Shown here: positions 22,850 through 32,165 of the stretch, piece after piece
Layout of the letters: each line of letters starts with the position of its first letter
Numbering within the stretch: position 1 is the first letter of the stretch
NCBI GenBank assembly: GCA_001000675.1
Contig: LCHW01000001.1
Span: 222,686-286,685, forward strand
From: Candidatus Wolfebacteria bacterium GW2011_GWE2_44_13
GTDB lineage: Bacteria > Patescibacteria > Paceibacteria > UBA6257 > UBA9933
Reading direction: 5' to 3'
DNA: 64,000 nucleotides
The notes under the pieces: generated by a model
Database searches by the model: none
What the model was told of the DNA's origin: nothing
What the model saw: only the letters and a program-made list of their open reading frames with translations
Translations under genes and position numbers: made by a program

Positions 22850-25225
22850 ATGAATATATTTCTCATACTCCTTTCTATTGCCATTGCACTCCTTATTGTT
22901 ATCGGTGTGCTGTATTTTTTTGTGCGACGAAAGGCGAATAGAGTGCGCATGCAACAAGCGCTTGATTTACACCTATTGTTGCTTCGCTTCCCGCGCATTC
23001 AGCGTGCTGATCAGGAAAAGAAGGACTTTAAAGATGAGATTAATCTTTCTGCGCAGTTGTACAGCACACTCCTTGGATTGAAAGTTCCGTTTGCGCTTGA
23101 AACTGCAGTACATCACGTGGGAGAAGAAATTCATTTTTATGTTGGCGTACCTAAGGGTGCGCTTGATCCAGTTCGTCGACAAATAGAGGGCTTGTTTAAA
23201 GATGTGCAAGTTGAGCCGGCTGACGATTACAATATATTTAATTCTACGGGTGTGAGTGCGGGTATGTATGTAAAACAGCATTATCCATACGCACTCCCTA
23301 TCCGTACGTATCAAGAAGCGAATATCGATACATTCTCATCTATTCTCAGTGGATTTTCTAAGGTAAGTGAAATAGGTGAGGGAGCTGCATTGCAAGTTAT
23401 CGTGCGCCCTGTTCCTGAATCTTCGAAAAAAACAGTGTTCAAAATGATTGGACAACTGCGACAAGGTGAAAAATTTGAGGACGTGCTTCGTGCTGATAGC
23501 GCATTGGGTGATATACAAAAAGCGCTCGTGGGTAAAAAAGAAGAAACCGTGGGAACTCCCGAGCAACCACGCACGGTGAATGAGGATGCCGTAAAGGCGC
23601 TCGAATCAAAGATTTCTAAGCCACTTGTATTTGCAAACGTGCGTGTTGTTACTTCTGCTATAAATACATTACAGGCAGAAGATATGTTAAGCGGTATTAC
23701 GCATGGGTTTGCACAATTTGCCGCCCCTTTCCGACAAGAATTGCGCATTGCTAAGCCAAAACAATTACAAAAGTTTCTTCGGCAGTATTCGTTCCGCGAG
23801 TTTGACCAAGACACTGCTATTTGCTTGAACACAGAAGAAGTTGCGAGCTTATTTCATATGCCTACATCGTCACTCGAAGTTCCGCGTATTAAAATGTTGG
23901 AATCACGCGAATCGCCACCTCCAGAGAATTTGCCAAACGAGGGCACGCTTATCGGGGAGAGCTCTTTCCGTGGTGATGTGAAGAAAATATTTCTTACGCC
24001 ACAAGACCGCATGCGCCATGTGTATGCCATTGGTCAAACGGGTACCGGTAAGTCTACCTTGCTTGTGCAGATGGCACTCGAAGATATTAAACAAGGCAAG
24101 GGTGTTTGTATTATCGATCCACACGGAGAGCTTGTTGATAAAACGCTGAGCCTCATCCCTGAACATCGCTATGATGATGTTATTGTGTTTGACCCAGCCG
24201 ACATTGCAACGCCGATGGGATTGAATATGCTCGAATACGATTTTAATAGACCTGAACAAAAGTCCTTTATTGTTGATGAGCTCTACAATATTATGGATAA
24301 GTTGTACGACATGAAGACGTCGGGTGGTCCGATGTTTGAGTTGTATATGAAAAACGCTATTTTGTTGCTTATGGAAGATGCACGTAATGAGCCAGCAACA
24401 ATCATGGAAATTCAACGGTTATTTACCGATGACGCGTTCCGTGAACGAAAGCTTGCGCGTATTCATAATCCTGTGGTTATTGATTTCTGGGAAAAGGAAG
24501 CTGCTAAATCGACAGGAGAACATTCATTAGCAAACATGTCTTCCTATATTACGTCTAAGTTCAACGTGTTTACGACAAATGATTTTATGCGCCCGATTAT
24601 CGGACAAACGCAATCGTCGTTTAATTTTCGACAGGCAATGGATGAGGGGAAGATTTTGTTGGTGAGCTTGTCAAAAGGAAAAATCGGCGATTTTAACATG
24701 GGATTGCTTGGTATGATTATTGTTGGAAAAATATTGATGGCTGCATTGTCGCGTACGGATATTCCTGAGCATGAACGAAGGGAGTTTAATTTGTATCTTG
24801 ACGAATTCCAAAATTTTTCTACGGATGCAATTTCTACGATATTTTCTGAAGCCCGTAAATATGCACTCAGCCTTACGGTTGCGCATCAATATGTAGGGCA
24901 GATGACAGATAAGATAAAGGCGTCGGTGTTTGGTAACGTTGGATCAAAAATTATTCTTCGCGTTGGTATGGACGATGCAGAAGTGTTTGAAAAAGATCTT
25001 ATGCCTACGTTTACGAAAAATGATTTGGTAAACTTAAAAGCAGGACAGGCATATGCGAAGCCACTTATTAATGGGCAAGTAGTGCGGCCGTTTAACATAC
25101 AGCTATTTAATGTGCAGTGGGGCGACCGAGGGCTTGTAGATAAATTGCGCGAGCTTTCTCGTTTGAAATATGGAAAGGATCGGGATAGTGTCGAGGGAGA
25201 TATTTTGCGAAGATTACGATTATGA
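22850..25225 (+). CDS. VirD4/TraG/HerA-like DNA-transfer ATPase
   Basis: A 791-residue membrane-anchored P-loop ATPase. TM helix at about 2-24, then a long N-terminal domain (to about 370) containing basic segments. The ATPase domain has Walker A AIGQTGTGKSTLL (about 392-404), CIIDPHGELVD, and Walker B LYLDEFQNFS (about 648-657), followed by the TraG-D C-terminal region SLTVAHQYVGQM. Such proteins are widespread in CPR and resemble type IV coupling or HerA-like DNA pumps. No relaxase or VirB genes are close. The downstream gene overlaps its stop by 4 nt. Confidence 0.85.
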   Translation: MNIFLILLSIAIALLIVIGVLYFFVRRKANRVRMQQALDLHLLLLRFPRIQRADQEKKDFKDEINLSAQLYSTLLGLKVPFALETAVHHVGEEIHFYVGVPKGALDPVRRQIEGLFKDVQVEPADDYNIFNSTGVSAGMYVKQHYPYALPIRTYQEANIDTFSSILSGFSKVSEIGEGAALQVIVRPVPESSKKTVFKMIGQLRQGEKFEDVLRADSALGDIQKALVGKKEETVGTPEQPRTVNEDAVKALESKISKPLVFANVRVVTSAINTLQAEDMLSGITHGFAQFAAPFRQELRIAKPKQLQKFLRQYSFREFDQDTAICLNTEEVASLFHMPTSSLEVPRIKMLESRESPPPENLPNEGTLIGESSFRGDVKKIFLTPQDRMRHVYAIGQTGTGKSTLLVQMALEDIKQGKGVCIIDPHGELVDKTLSLIPEHRYDDVIVFDPADIATPMGLNMLEYDFNRPEQKSFIVDELYNIMDKLYDMKTSGGPMFELYMKNAILLLMEDARNEPATIMEIQRLFTDDAFRERKLARIHNPVVIDFWEKEAAKSTGEHSLANMSSYITSKFNVFTTNDFMRPIIGQTQSSFNFRQAMDEGKILLVSLSKGKIGDFNMGLLGMIIVGKILMAALSRTDIPEHERREFNLYLDEFQNFSTDAISTIFSEARKYALSLTVAHQYVGQMTDKIKASVFGNVGSKIILRVGMDDAEVFEKDLMPTFTKNDLVNLKAGQAYAKPLINGQVVRPFNIQLFNVQWGDRGLVDKLRELSRLKYGKDRDSVEGDILRRLRL

Positions 25226-25566
25226 TTGTGCCAAACATTATTGCAGACAAATATTTACGGGTAGTACTCGCTGTCAGCTTTGCACTACACAGTGTTATTA
25301 CCGTACTGATGTTAGTAAAGTTTTTGTCGCGACGCGAATCGATTGTGCTTCATTTTGATGTATATCGGGGGATCGATTTTGTGGGTGGGCGCGTTGACTT
25401 GATCGGGATACTTTTTTCCGGATTTATTATGATTGCACTCAATTTTTTACTTGCCGATTTTCTTTATACACGCGATCGATTCTTTGCGTATGTGCTTTCT
25501 TTTGCGAGTCTGTTACTTGCAATACTGTTCGCCATTTTAATGGTGATTATTTACTCAATTAATTAA
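25222..25566 (+). CDS. Small three-helix membrane protein coupled to the ATPase
   Basis: A 114-residue protein with three hydrophobic segments (about 11-33, 52-74, 85-111) and a conserved-looking extracytoplasmic loop LHFDVYRGIDFVGGR. It starts within the ATPase stop codon (4-nt overlap), so it is translationally coupled and may be a membrane partner of the ATPase. The family is not recognised beyond general CPR membrane proteins. Confidence 0.65.
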   Translation: MIVPNIIADKYLRVVLAVSFALHSVITVLMLVKFLSRRESIVLHFDVYRGIDFVGGRVDLIGILFSGFIMIALNFLLADFLYTRDRFFAYVLSFASLLLAILFAILMVIIYSIN

Positions 25567-25577
25567 TGCGCAAGCGA

Positions 25578-26339
25578 TTATGCCTTTGCAATAACGAGTG
25601 CAAGGATTTGCTTTGCCCCTGCTCGTTTTAACGTACGTGCCGCTTCTGAGAGGGTTGCTCCTGAGGTTGAAACATCATCTATTAAGATGATGTTTTTATT
25701 ACGAACAGCATCGGGGCGAGGAATTGCAAACGCGCCATGCATACGTGCAAAGCGTTCGGCATGCGTTTTTTCTTTTGCCTGCGGGTCGTTATTAATGCAT
25801 TTAACCAGCAACTCATCGTATGGAAAATGCATGGCATGGGCAAATGCTTGTGCAATATACGCCGATTGATTAAATCCTCGTGTATGCTCCTTGCTTGTGT
25901 GTAGGGGGATAGGGACGATGATTGGATTGGTAGTGAATATGCGAGGTTGCGGATCGAGCCCTTGCGCATACGTAATAAGAAGAAGCGAAAGCGTTTTTGT
26001 GAGGGCGTGTACTTTTTCGTATTTGCATTGATGAATACAACTACGGACAATGGGGTCGCTGTACTGTGCTGCTGCGCCAAGGAGATAGGGGAATTGAGCA
26101 GACAATTTTTCACTATGATTACAGGTGCGCTTGTTGTTTGCGATGCGCGCGGTACAAATAGGGCATATGAGCGCACTATTTTTAATAATCGCCTGATAAC
26201 ATGGTTTACAAATTGGTTCGACTCCGGAATCGAGATATACTTCGCACTGTGCGCAGAGCGGAGGGAAAAGAATGTCGAGTGCGATGCGCGACATGCGTGT
26301 ACTGAGCGAAAAGAGATGGTTTAATTTTCCATTTTTCAT
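25578..26339 (-). CDS. comF: ComF family phosphoribosyltransferase-like protein
   Basis: The start is placed at 26339 (MKNGKLNHLF), giving about 253 residues; a later Met would also be acceptable. The N-terminal zinc finger has paired cysteines (FPPLCAQCEVYLDSG, CKPCYQA, CPICTARI). The C-terminal type I phosphoribosyltransferase domain has VPIPLHTSKEHTRGFNQSAY and the PRPP-binding NIILIDDVSTSGATLSEA. ComF is needed for natural transformation in several bacteria. Its position beside the type IV pilus cluster, in opposite orientation, fits a DNA-uptake role. Confidence 0.9.
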   Translation of the reverse strand: MKNGKLNHLFSLSTRMSRIALDILFPPLCAQCEVYLDSGVEPICKPCYQAIIKNSALICPICTARIANNKRTCNHSEKLSAQFPYLLGAAAQYSDPIVRSCIHQCKYEKVHALTKTLSLLLITYAQGLDPQPRIFTTNPIIVPIPLHTSKEHTRGFNQSAYIAQAFAHAMHFPYDELLVKCINNDPQAKEKTHAERFARMHGAFAIPRPDAVRNKNIILIDDVSTSGATLSEAARTLKRAGAKQILALVIAKA

Positions 26340-26397
26340 GATTCTATAGTATAGTATATGATATAGCGTTTTAGAACGCATTTATTTTATTGTCATT

Positions 26398-27477
26398 ATG
26401 TTCGGAATGAAATTATTCGGCTCATCTTCATATCTTGGTGTCGATATCGGCACGACATCTATTAAAATTGTTGAGATAGGGAAGGGGAGTTCCGGCCCGG
26501 AATTACAAAATTACGGTATTTTAGAGAGCTATGGGCACTTGGAGCGCGTGAATAACGCTATTCAAACGAGCTCGCTTAAAATTATGGAAGCGGATACAAT
26601 CCAGCTTCTTAAGACACTTATTGCACGTTCGAATTTTAAATCAAAAGAAGTCATCGCTTCCATTCCCTCTTTTGCTGTTTTCATTACGTTATTTGAGATA
26701 CCGCAAATGAAAGATGCTGACATTGCTAAAGCAATGCAGTTTCAAATTGGGCAATATATTCCACTTCCTATTACCGAGGTTTCTATCGATTGGCTTAAAG
26801 TGGGTGAACGTCAAGATGAGCAGGGCTTTGTGAAAGAGCAAATATTACTCGTTTCTATTCCAAATGAAACTGTTGATAAGTATCGACGTATTTTTTCTGC
26901 GGCTGGATTGAATTTGCGAGCCATTGAAATAGAAAGCTTGTCGTTGTTGCGCGCTATTTCGGATGCATCAATGCCTCCAACGCTGATTGTGGATATTGGT
27001 TCGCGTTCAACAAACATTGCCGTCGTTGATAAGGGTAACTTGCGCTATAACTATCAGACTGATATGTCGAGTGCAGGTATTACGCAGGCGTTGGCAGGAG
27101 GGCTTGGGGTAAAAATTCGGCGTGCGGAAAAATTAAAACGAGAGCGCGGAATTCTTGGTGGCTCTGAATCGGAGCTATCCACATTGATGATACCGTTTGT
27201 TGATGCTATACTTAATGAAGTAAAGCGTGCAAAAATAAAGTATGAACAAAGTTTCGGCAACGTCATTACGCAAGTTATTCTTGTGGGTGGTGGCGCGAAG
27301 ATGCCGGGGATTGTTCCGTATGCGCAGGAGCAGCTTGGACTTCCGGTTATGATTAGTAATCCGTTTCTTAAAATACATTATCCTCCGTCAATTGAGCCTA
27401 TTGTTCGGGATCTTGGCCCAACATTTGCTACTGCTATCGGTCTTGGAATTAAAGAATTTACGGACGGCTCTCTTTAA
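26398..27477 (+). CDS. pilM: Type IV pilus assembly protein PilM
   Basis: A 359-residue actin-fold cytoplasmic ATPase that links PilN/PilO to the pilus machine. Phosphate 1 motif near the start (GVDIGTTSIKIVEI), phosphate 2 PPTLIVDIGSRSTNIAVVDK, and the adenosine motif VILVGGGAKMPGIVPY. It heads the cluster pilM-pilN-pilO-pilP-like-pilB-pilT-pilC-pilin-pilD on the same strand. Confidence 0.93.
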   Translation: MFGMKLFGSSSYLGVDIGTTSIKIVEIGKGSSGPELQNYGILESYGHLERVNNAIQTSSLKIMEADTIQLLKTLIARSNFKSKEVIASIPSFAVFITLFEIPQMKDADIAKAMQFQIGQYIPLPITEVSIDWLKVGERQDEQGFVKEQILLVSIPNETVDKYRRIFSAAGLNLRAIEIESLSLLRAISDASMPPTLIVDIGSRSTNIAVVDKGNLRYNYQTDMSSAGITQALAGGLGVKIRRAEKLKRERGILGGSESELSTLMIPFVDAILNEVKRAKIKYEQSFGNVITQVILVGGGAKMPGIVPYAQEQLGLPVMISNPFLKIHYPPSIEPIVRDLGPTFATAIGLGIKEFTDGSL

Positions 27478-27554
27478 ACGGAGTTGTAAGATCGTATCGC
27501 ACAAAATAATTTCGCCTACCATTTGTATTACATAGCTCTTATCTCTTAATTATT

Positions 27555-28103
27555 ATGCCTTATACACAATCAGCCCTACAAACTGAATTATCACGACAGC
27601 GCGAAGCTGCTGCCGGATGGCCTTGGCGATTAATGACCCTATCGGTTATCGTACTTCTTGCGGTGGTTGCCGTATATCTGGGTATGCGTTTTGGGTTTGA
27701 AGAGGCGTATTTAAAAGGGGCTCTAGCCGATGAAGAAGCTACGTATGCAGCGACGTTTAAATCGGTAAGTCCTGAAGATCAAAAAAGGGTTTTCGATTTC
27801 TATTCTCAACTCAGTAATATTGATACGCTGTTGAAAAAGCAGGGGAAGGTTACTCCGTACGCTGTAATTATTGAGCAAAATACGCTTAACGCAATTACAT
27901 TCTCGAATCTAGATATTAAAACAAGCGATACTGCTATTGTCGCGGTTATTGTCGGCAGAACGGCAACATACTCATCGATTGTGCAACAGTTAGGGTTGTT
28001 TAAAGCTGCTCCTGATGTTTCTGATGTAAAGCTGCTTGGTGCTCGGTTTGTTAATCCGACCGATGGCATTAATTTTTCTATCCAGATAACCTTTGATCGA
28101 TAA
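27555..28103 (+). CDS. pilN: PilN-like type IV pilus inner-membrane protein
   Basis: A 182-residue bitopic protein: short cytoplasmic N-terminus, TM helix at about 26-46 (LMTLSVIVLLAVVAVYLGM), a coiled segment, and a small ferredoxin-like periplasmic domain. There is little sequence identity to classical PilN and its usual PilM-binding tail is not obvious. The call rests on topology, size and its place between pilM and the PilO-like gene. Confidence 0.75.
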   Translation: MPYTQSALQTELSRQREAAAGWPWRLMTLSVIVLLAVVAVYLGMRFGFEEAYLKGALADEEATYAATFKSVSPEDQKRVFDFYSQLSNIDTLLKKQGKVTPYAVIIEQNTLNAITFSNLDIKTSDTAIVAVIVGRTATYSSIVQQLGLFKAAPDVSDVKLLGARFVNPTDGINFSIQITFDR

Positions 28104-28109
28104 TCCCTT

Positions 28110-28694
28110 ATGAAATATCTCTCAAAACGATTTGCTAGCATCCTCCTTTCATTTGCTTTTTTTGCGGCGTCACTTGTTGTGTATGCCAATTTAATTCAGC
28201 CGACCTACGATAACATTAAGGTGGAGCAGGGGAAGCTTATTGCTGCGCAGCAAAAAAATAGCGAATATACGAATGTTTTCACACGCTTAAAACAAGTTTC
28301 TACTAATTTCCAACAATCACCGGAATTACAAAATAGGGTCTCGATGGCATTTCCACTTGATGCGAACGTTTCAGATTCAATGAATCAAATTTCCGCAGTT
28401 GCTTTAGCGAATGGACTCACTATTGCATCAATTGATATTACGAGTGCTCCTGTTATTCCGACTGTTACTAAAAAAGCTGGCGACATTTCCTTTATAAAAG
28501 GAACAGGCGTTCTTAAGAATGCTATTGTTGTAGCAGGAACATACGAAGAAATAAAAGCATTTTTGCAAGGCGTTGAAACGGGTGTGCGTATCGCAAATAT
28601 TAAGCTTGTGCGACTCACTCGATCTGCAAATCCGGCTACGCCGGAAATAATTAACGCAAGCGTCGAAATAGAAACCTATTATCAGGCTAAATAA
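28110..28694 (+). CDS. pilO: PilO-like type IV pilus inner-membrane protein
   Basis: A 194-residue bitopic protein with a TM helix at about 9-30, a coiled coil (about 31-70) and a C-terminal ferredoxin-like domain with the PilO-type stretch VVAGTYEEIKAFLQGVETG. PilN and PilO form the alignment subcomplex of the pilus. It begins 6 nt after the PilN-like gene. Confidence 0.82.
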   Translation: MKYLSKRFASILLSFAFFAASLVVYANLIQPTYDNIKVEQGKLIAAQQKNSEYTNVFTRLKQVSTNFQQSPELQNRVSMAFPLDANVSDSMNQISAVALANGLTIASIDITSAPVIPTVTKKAGDISFIKGTGVLKNAIVVAGTYEEIKAFLQGVETGVRIANIKLVRLTRSANPATPEIINASVEIETYYQAK

Positions 28695-28703
28695 CTATTA
28701 CTT

Positions 28704-28997
28704 ATGGCAATTGTACTTGAAGGAGAAAAAAAGAATATTGATTGGAGTTTTGCGCTCGGGACAGTGGTTGTAGTTGGTATCGTTGGAGCCTCTATAATCT
28801 ATTTGTTTTTTGTGAGCCCAGAAACAGTGCAACAACTCACGACTCCTGAGCAACGCACGTTGAGCGAGTTTTCAAAAACTTCTTTTAAGCCTGAAGAAAT
28901 TTTAAATAGTGCTGCGTTTCAGGAACTGCGAACTGTGGCGCCGCTTACGAGCCCGACGGAAGAGGAGGTGGGGAAAATAAACCCTTTCCTTCCTTAA
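28704..28997 (+). CDS. Small PilP-position membrane protein
   Basis: A 97-residue protein with one TM helix (about 15-35) and a C-terminus ending GKINPFLP, like the G-x-x-NPF signature often seen in PilP and pilus-associated proteins of CPR. There is no lipobox or HQ domain, so it is a PilP-position protein rather than a proven PilP. It starts 9 nt after the PilO-like gene and ends directly at structured element B. Confidence 0.65.
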   Translation: MAIVLEGEKKNIDWSFALGTVVVVGIVGASIIYLFFVSPETVQQLTTPEQRTLSEFSKTSFKPEEILNSAAFQELRTVAPLTSPTEEEVGKINPFLP

Positions 28998-29118
28998 AAT
29001 TTTCTACGGCTGGTGCACTCCTTCGTTGTGGGCCCCCATTACCTCGGTCGAAGCACTATCGTGCATCTTCCTCGCTAATGCTCCCACGTCTTGTATTGCA
29101 CTCAAGCGTAAAAAATTT
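28997..29118 (+). repeat. Structured 120-bp element, copy B
   Basis: The outer stem is AAATTTTCTACG with CGTAAAAAATTT plus GTGCA/TGCAC. The core is the same as copy A (GTTGTGGGCCCCC, inner helices CATTA/TAATG and GCAC/GTGC, box 2 CTCCCACGTCTTG). It starts on the last base of the previous stop codon and lies 26 nt before pilB. Confidence 0.75.
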
Positions 29119-29144
29119 CTCAACTTTATTTTCGAACGAACTTT

Positions 29145-30884
29145 ATGGACAACAAAACACTCATTGACGCATTAATTCAAGATGGGCTCCTCGGAGAAAT
29201 CGAAGGGCGTAAGGTGCTGCAAGAAGCGGCGCTTGCGCGTCGGCAAGTAGATGAGTTGATTTACGAACAGCGTTTAGTTGATGAAGAACAGCTTGCCATG
29301 GAAAAGGGCAAGCTTTTGAATGTGCCCTATCGAAAAATAGATCCACAAGAAATTCTCGATGATACGCTTAAACTGTTCCCAGAAGAAACAGTGCGTAACT
29401 ATAAAGTTATTCCGATCAGTATTAAGGATGACATGTTAGTGGTGGGGATGATTAACCCAGATGATGCACAGGCCCAGGAGGCGCTTAAATTTATTGCAAA
29501 GCAGCGTCGATTAAATTTGGGAGCATATATTATTACTCAAGCATTGTGGGAGCTTGTTTTACGTCGTTATTCTCCGTATCGAAGTCTTATTGACGAAGCG
29601 GTGAAGGCGAGCACATCACTTGCATCGAAAAATACTGGACCAACACAAGTTGTGCGGCTCGAAGAAAATAAGGGAGCAAGTGCTGACGAAACGCCTATTA
29701 TCCGTATTGTATCGACCACACTTAAAGAGGCAGTTTGGGAAAAGGCTTCGGATATCCACATAGAACCACAACGCAATCGTGGGCGTATTCGCTTTCGTAT
29801 TGACGGTGAGTTGCGGGAAGTTTCTTCGTTTCCGCTTGTTCTGCACGCATCGATTGTTTCTCGTATTAAAATTCTTGCGAACTTAAAGATAGACGAAACG
29901 CGTATTCCGCAAGACGGACGTTTTCGAACCGTGCTCTTTGGGCGCGATATCGATTATCGTGTTGCTACGTTTCCAACTCCTGTAGGGGAGAAGGTTGTTA
30001 TCCGTGTGCTTGACCCATCGACTGGTTTGAAAGGCCTTGAAGATCTTGGATTACGCGGTAAAAATTTACAAACCGTAAAAACAGGGATTGAAAAACCATA
30101 CGGCGTTATTTTGATTACTGGTCCTACGGGATCTGGAAAAAGTACGACACTGTATGCATTGATGCAATTGCTAAATAAAGAAGACATTAACATTGTTAGT
30201 CTTGAAGATCCAGTTGAATATTACATGGATGGATTAAACCAATCGCAGGTAAAGCCTGAAATCGGATATGACTTCGCCTCTGGTTTGCGACAAATTCTTC
30301 GACAAGATCCAGATGTTATCATGGTAGGAGAAATCCGCGATGAAGAAACTGCGGGGCTTACTATCCAGGCTGCGTTAACCGGACATATTGTGCTTTCCAC
30401 ATTACACACGAACAATTCGGTTGGCGTTATTCCGCGTCTTATGGATATGAAGGTACAGCCGTTTCTTATTCCTGCAGCACTTAACATTATGCTTGCACAG
30501 CGATTAATAACGCGTTTGTGCCAACAATGCCGTGTGAGTGACGTTGCGTCGCCACAAGTTACAGAAGTTATTAGCCGTGAACTCGCACAGCTATCTCCAG
30601 AAATTCGCAGTGCGTATCCTGCTCAAGGACCCTATTCAGTATTCCATTCTCCAGGATGTGAAGCGTGTAAGGGGAAAGGAGTTTCAGGGCGCCTCGCAGT
30701 ATTTGAGGTTATGATCATGACTCCTGAATTGGAAAAGGTTATCAATGAAGGCGCAACCGAAGCCTCGATTCTTGCGGAAGCTCGCCGACAAGGTATGGTT
30801 ACGATGCACCAAGACGGTATTCTTAAGGCGCTTGAAGGTTTGGTTTCAATTGAAGAAGTTTTGCGAGAGACCGTTGAAATGTGA
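29145..30884 (+). CDS. pilB: Type IV pilus extension ATPase PilB (GspE family)
   Basis: A 579-residue hexameric ATPase driving pilus assembly. N-terminal MshEN-like domain (to about 150), then the ATPase: Walker A GPTGSGKSTTL at about 326-336, Asp box SLEDPVEY, Walker B VIMVGEIRDEETA near 390, and the His box STLHTNNS. The C-terminal zinc-binding tetracysteine motif (CQQC near 459, CEACKGKG near 504) separates it from PilT. It is expressed together with pilT and pilC. Confidence 0.95.
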   Translation: MDNKTLIDALIQDGLLGEIEGRKVLQEAALARRQVDELIYEQRLVDEEQLAMEKGKLLNVPYRKIDPQEILDDTLKLFPEETVRNYKVIPISIKDDMLVVGMINPDDAQAQEALKFIAKQRRLNLGAYIITQALWELVLRRYSPYRSLIDEAVKASTSLASKNTGPTQVVRLEENKGASADETPIIRIVSTTLKEAVWEKASDIHIEPQRNRGRIRFRIDGELREVSSFPLVLHASIVSRIKILANLKIDETRIPQDGRFRTVLFGRDIDYRVATFPTPVGEKVVIRVLDPSTGLKGLEDLGLRGKNLQTVKTGIEKPYGVILITGPTGSGKSTTLYALMQLLNKEDINIVSLEDPVEYYMDGLNQSQVKPEIGYDFASGLRQILRQDPDVIMVGEIRDEETAGLTIQAALTGHIVLSTLHTNNSVGVIPRLMDMKVQPFLIPAALNIMLAQRLITRLCQQCRVSDVASPQVTEVISRELAQLSPEIRSAYPAQGPYSVFHSPGCEACKGKGVSGRLAVFEVMIMTPELEKVINEGATEASILAEARRQGMVTMHQDGILKALEGLVSIEEVLRETVEM

Positions 30885-30970
30885 TAGAATGCATGTAATA
30901 GATTCCGTGTGGCACGATACAATATTTCGTTTAGGCCCATGCGACAATACACAATACATATATTATTTTT

Positions 30971-32044
30971 ATGGATTACAAACAACAGCTAAACGATTTA
31001 CTTCTCGCTACCGCAAAACAAAATGCTTCCGATCTTCATATTGGTGTTGGTAAATATCCAATGCTTCGTATTGATGGATTGTTGATTCCGCTCCAAAAAG
31101 ATGGAGTGGTTACTCCTGAAGCTGCAACTGGCTTAATTACTGAATTGCTAACGCCACAGCAACTTGAAGTTGTTGATAAAAATCGAGAAATAGATTTTTC
31201 GTATACCTACGAAGATAAGGCGCGATTTCGTGTAAACGTTTTTTACCAACGGGGTTTTATGGCTGCTGCGTTGCGCTTGATTCCTGCGGATGCGCGAACT
31301 ATTGAAGATCTTGGCTTGCCACCTATTTTGCATGATTTCACGAAACTGTCACAAGGGTTTGTGTTAGTGGTAGGACCTGCAGGACATGGAAAATCTACGA
31401 CACTCGCTGCGCTTATTGATGAAATCAACCATGCGCGCACGGAGCATATTATTACTATCGAAGATCCTGTTGAGTATATGTTTGTGCAGGATAAATCAAT
31501 TGTTTCTCAACGTGAAGTTTTGAGTGACACGCCCGATTTTCATACCGCGCTGAAGTCGCTACTTCGACAAGATCCTGACGTTGTTATGATTGGAGAAATG
31601 CGCGATAAAGAATCTATTGCCATTGCTATGACTGCGGCAGAAACAGGACATCTTGTATTTTCTACATTACACACAAACTCCGCAGCACAAACCATCGACC
31701 GTATCATTGATAGTTTCCCGCCTGATCAACAGAGCCAAGTTGCTTCACAGTTAGCCGCTACGTTAGTAGGTATTGTTTCGCAGCGATTAGTTCCACGTGT
31801 TGATGGAGGACGCGTTCCTGCGTGTGAAATCATGATTGTGAACTCAGCTATCCGGAACCTTATTCGCGAGCGAAAGGCGTATCAGATCGACCTTGTCATC
31901 GAAACCTCTATGCAGGAAGGTATGACAACCTTAAACAGGGCGCTTTCTACATTGGTGCGTAGTAGGCAGATAGCACTGGAAGAAGCCGAACTATACTCAT
32001 TGAATGCAAGTGAGTTGCGCATACTTATCGAGCGTGTAACGTGA
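30971..32044 (+). CDS. pilT: Type IV pilus retraction ATPase PilT
   Basis: A 357-residue ATPase powering pilus retraction (twitching, DNA uptake). Walker A GPAGHGKSTTL near 135, ITIEDPVEYMF, Walker B VVMIGEMRDKES, and STLHTNSAAQTIDRIID. There is no tetracysteine insertion. The N-terminal PAS-like domain starts LNDLLLATAKQNASDLHIG. It sits 86 nt after pilB. Confidence 0.95.
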   Translation: MDYKQQLNDLLLATAKQNASDLHIGVGKYPMLRIDGLLIPLQKDGVVTPEAATGLITELLTPQQLEVVDKNREIDFSYTYEDKARFRVNVFYQRGFMAAALRLIPADARTIEDLGLPPILHDFTKLSQGFVLVVGPAGHGKSTTLAALIDEINHARTEHIITIEDPVEYMFVQDKSIVSQREVLSDTPDFHTALKSLLRQDPDVVMIGEMRDKESIAIAMTAAETGHLVFSTLHTNSAAQTIDRIIDSFPPDQQSQVASQLAATLVGIVSQRLVPRVDGGRVPACEIMIVNSAIRNLIRERKAYQIDLVIETSMQEGMTTLNRALSTLVRSRQIALEEAELYSLNASELRILIERVT

Positions 32045-32165
32045 GAAAGCTCGTAAGCTCGTAAGAAAAGAAGCTTGTAAGCAAATACAGACAGAGGTGG
32101 CGCGCCGCGTACTTCACTCACTGCATGCGTTTTACAGGAGGGAATTTAGTTGGAAAATCATACTC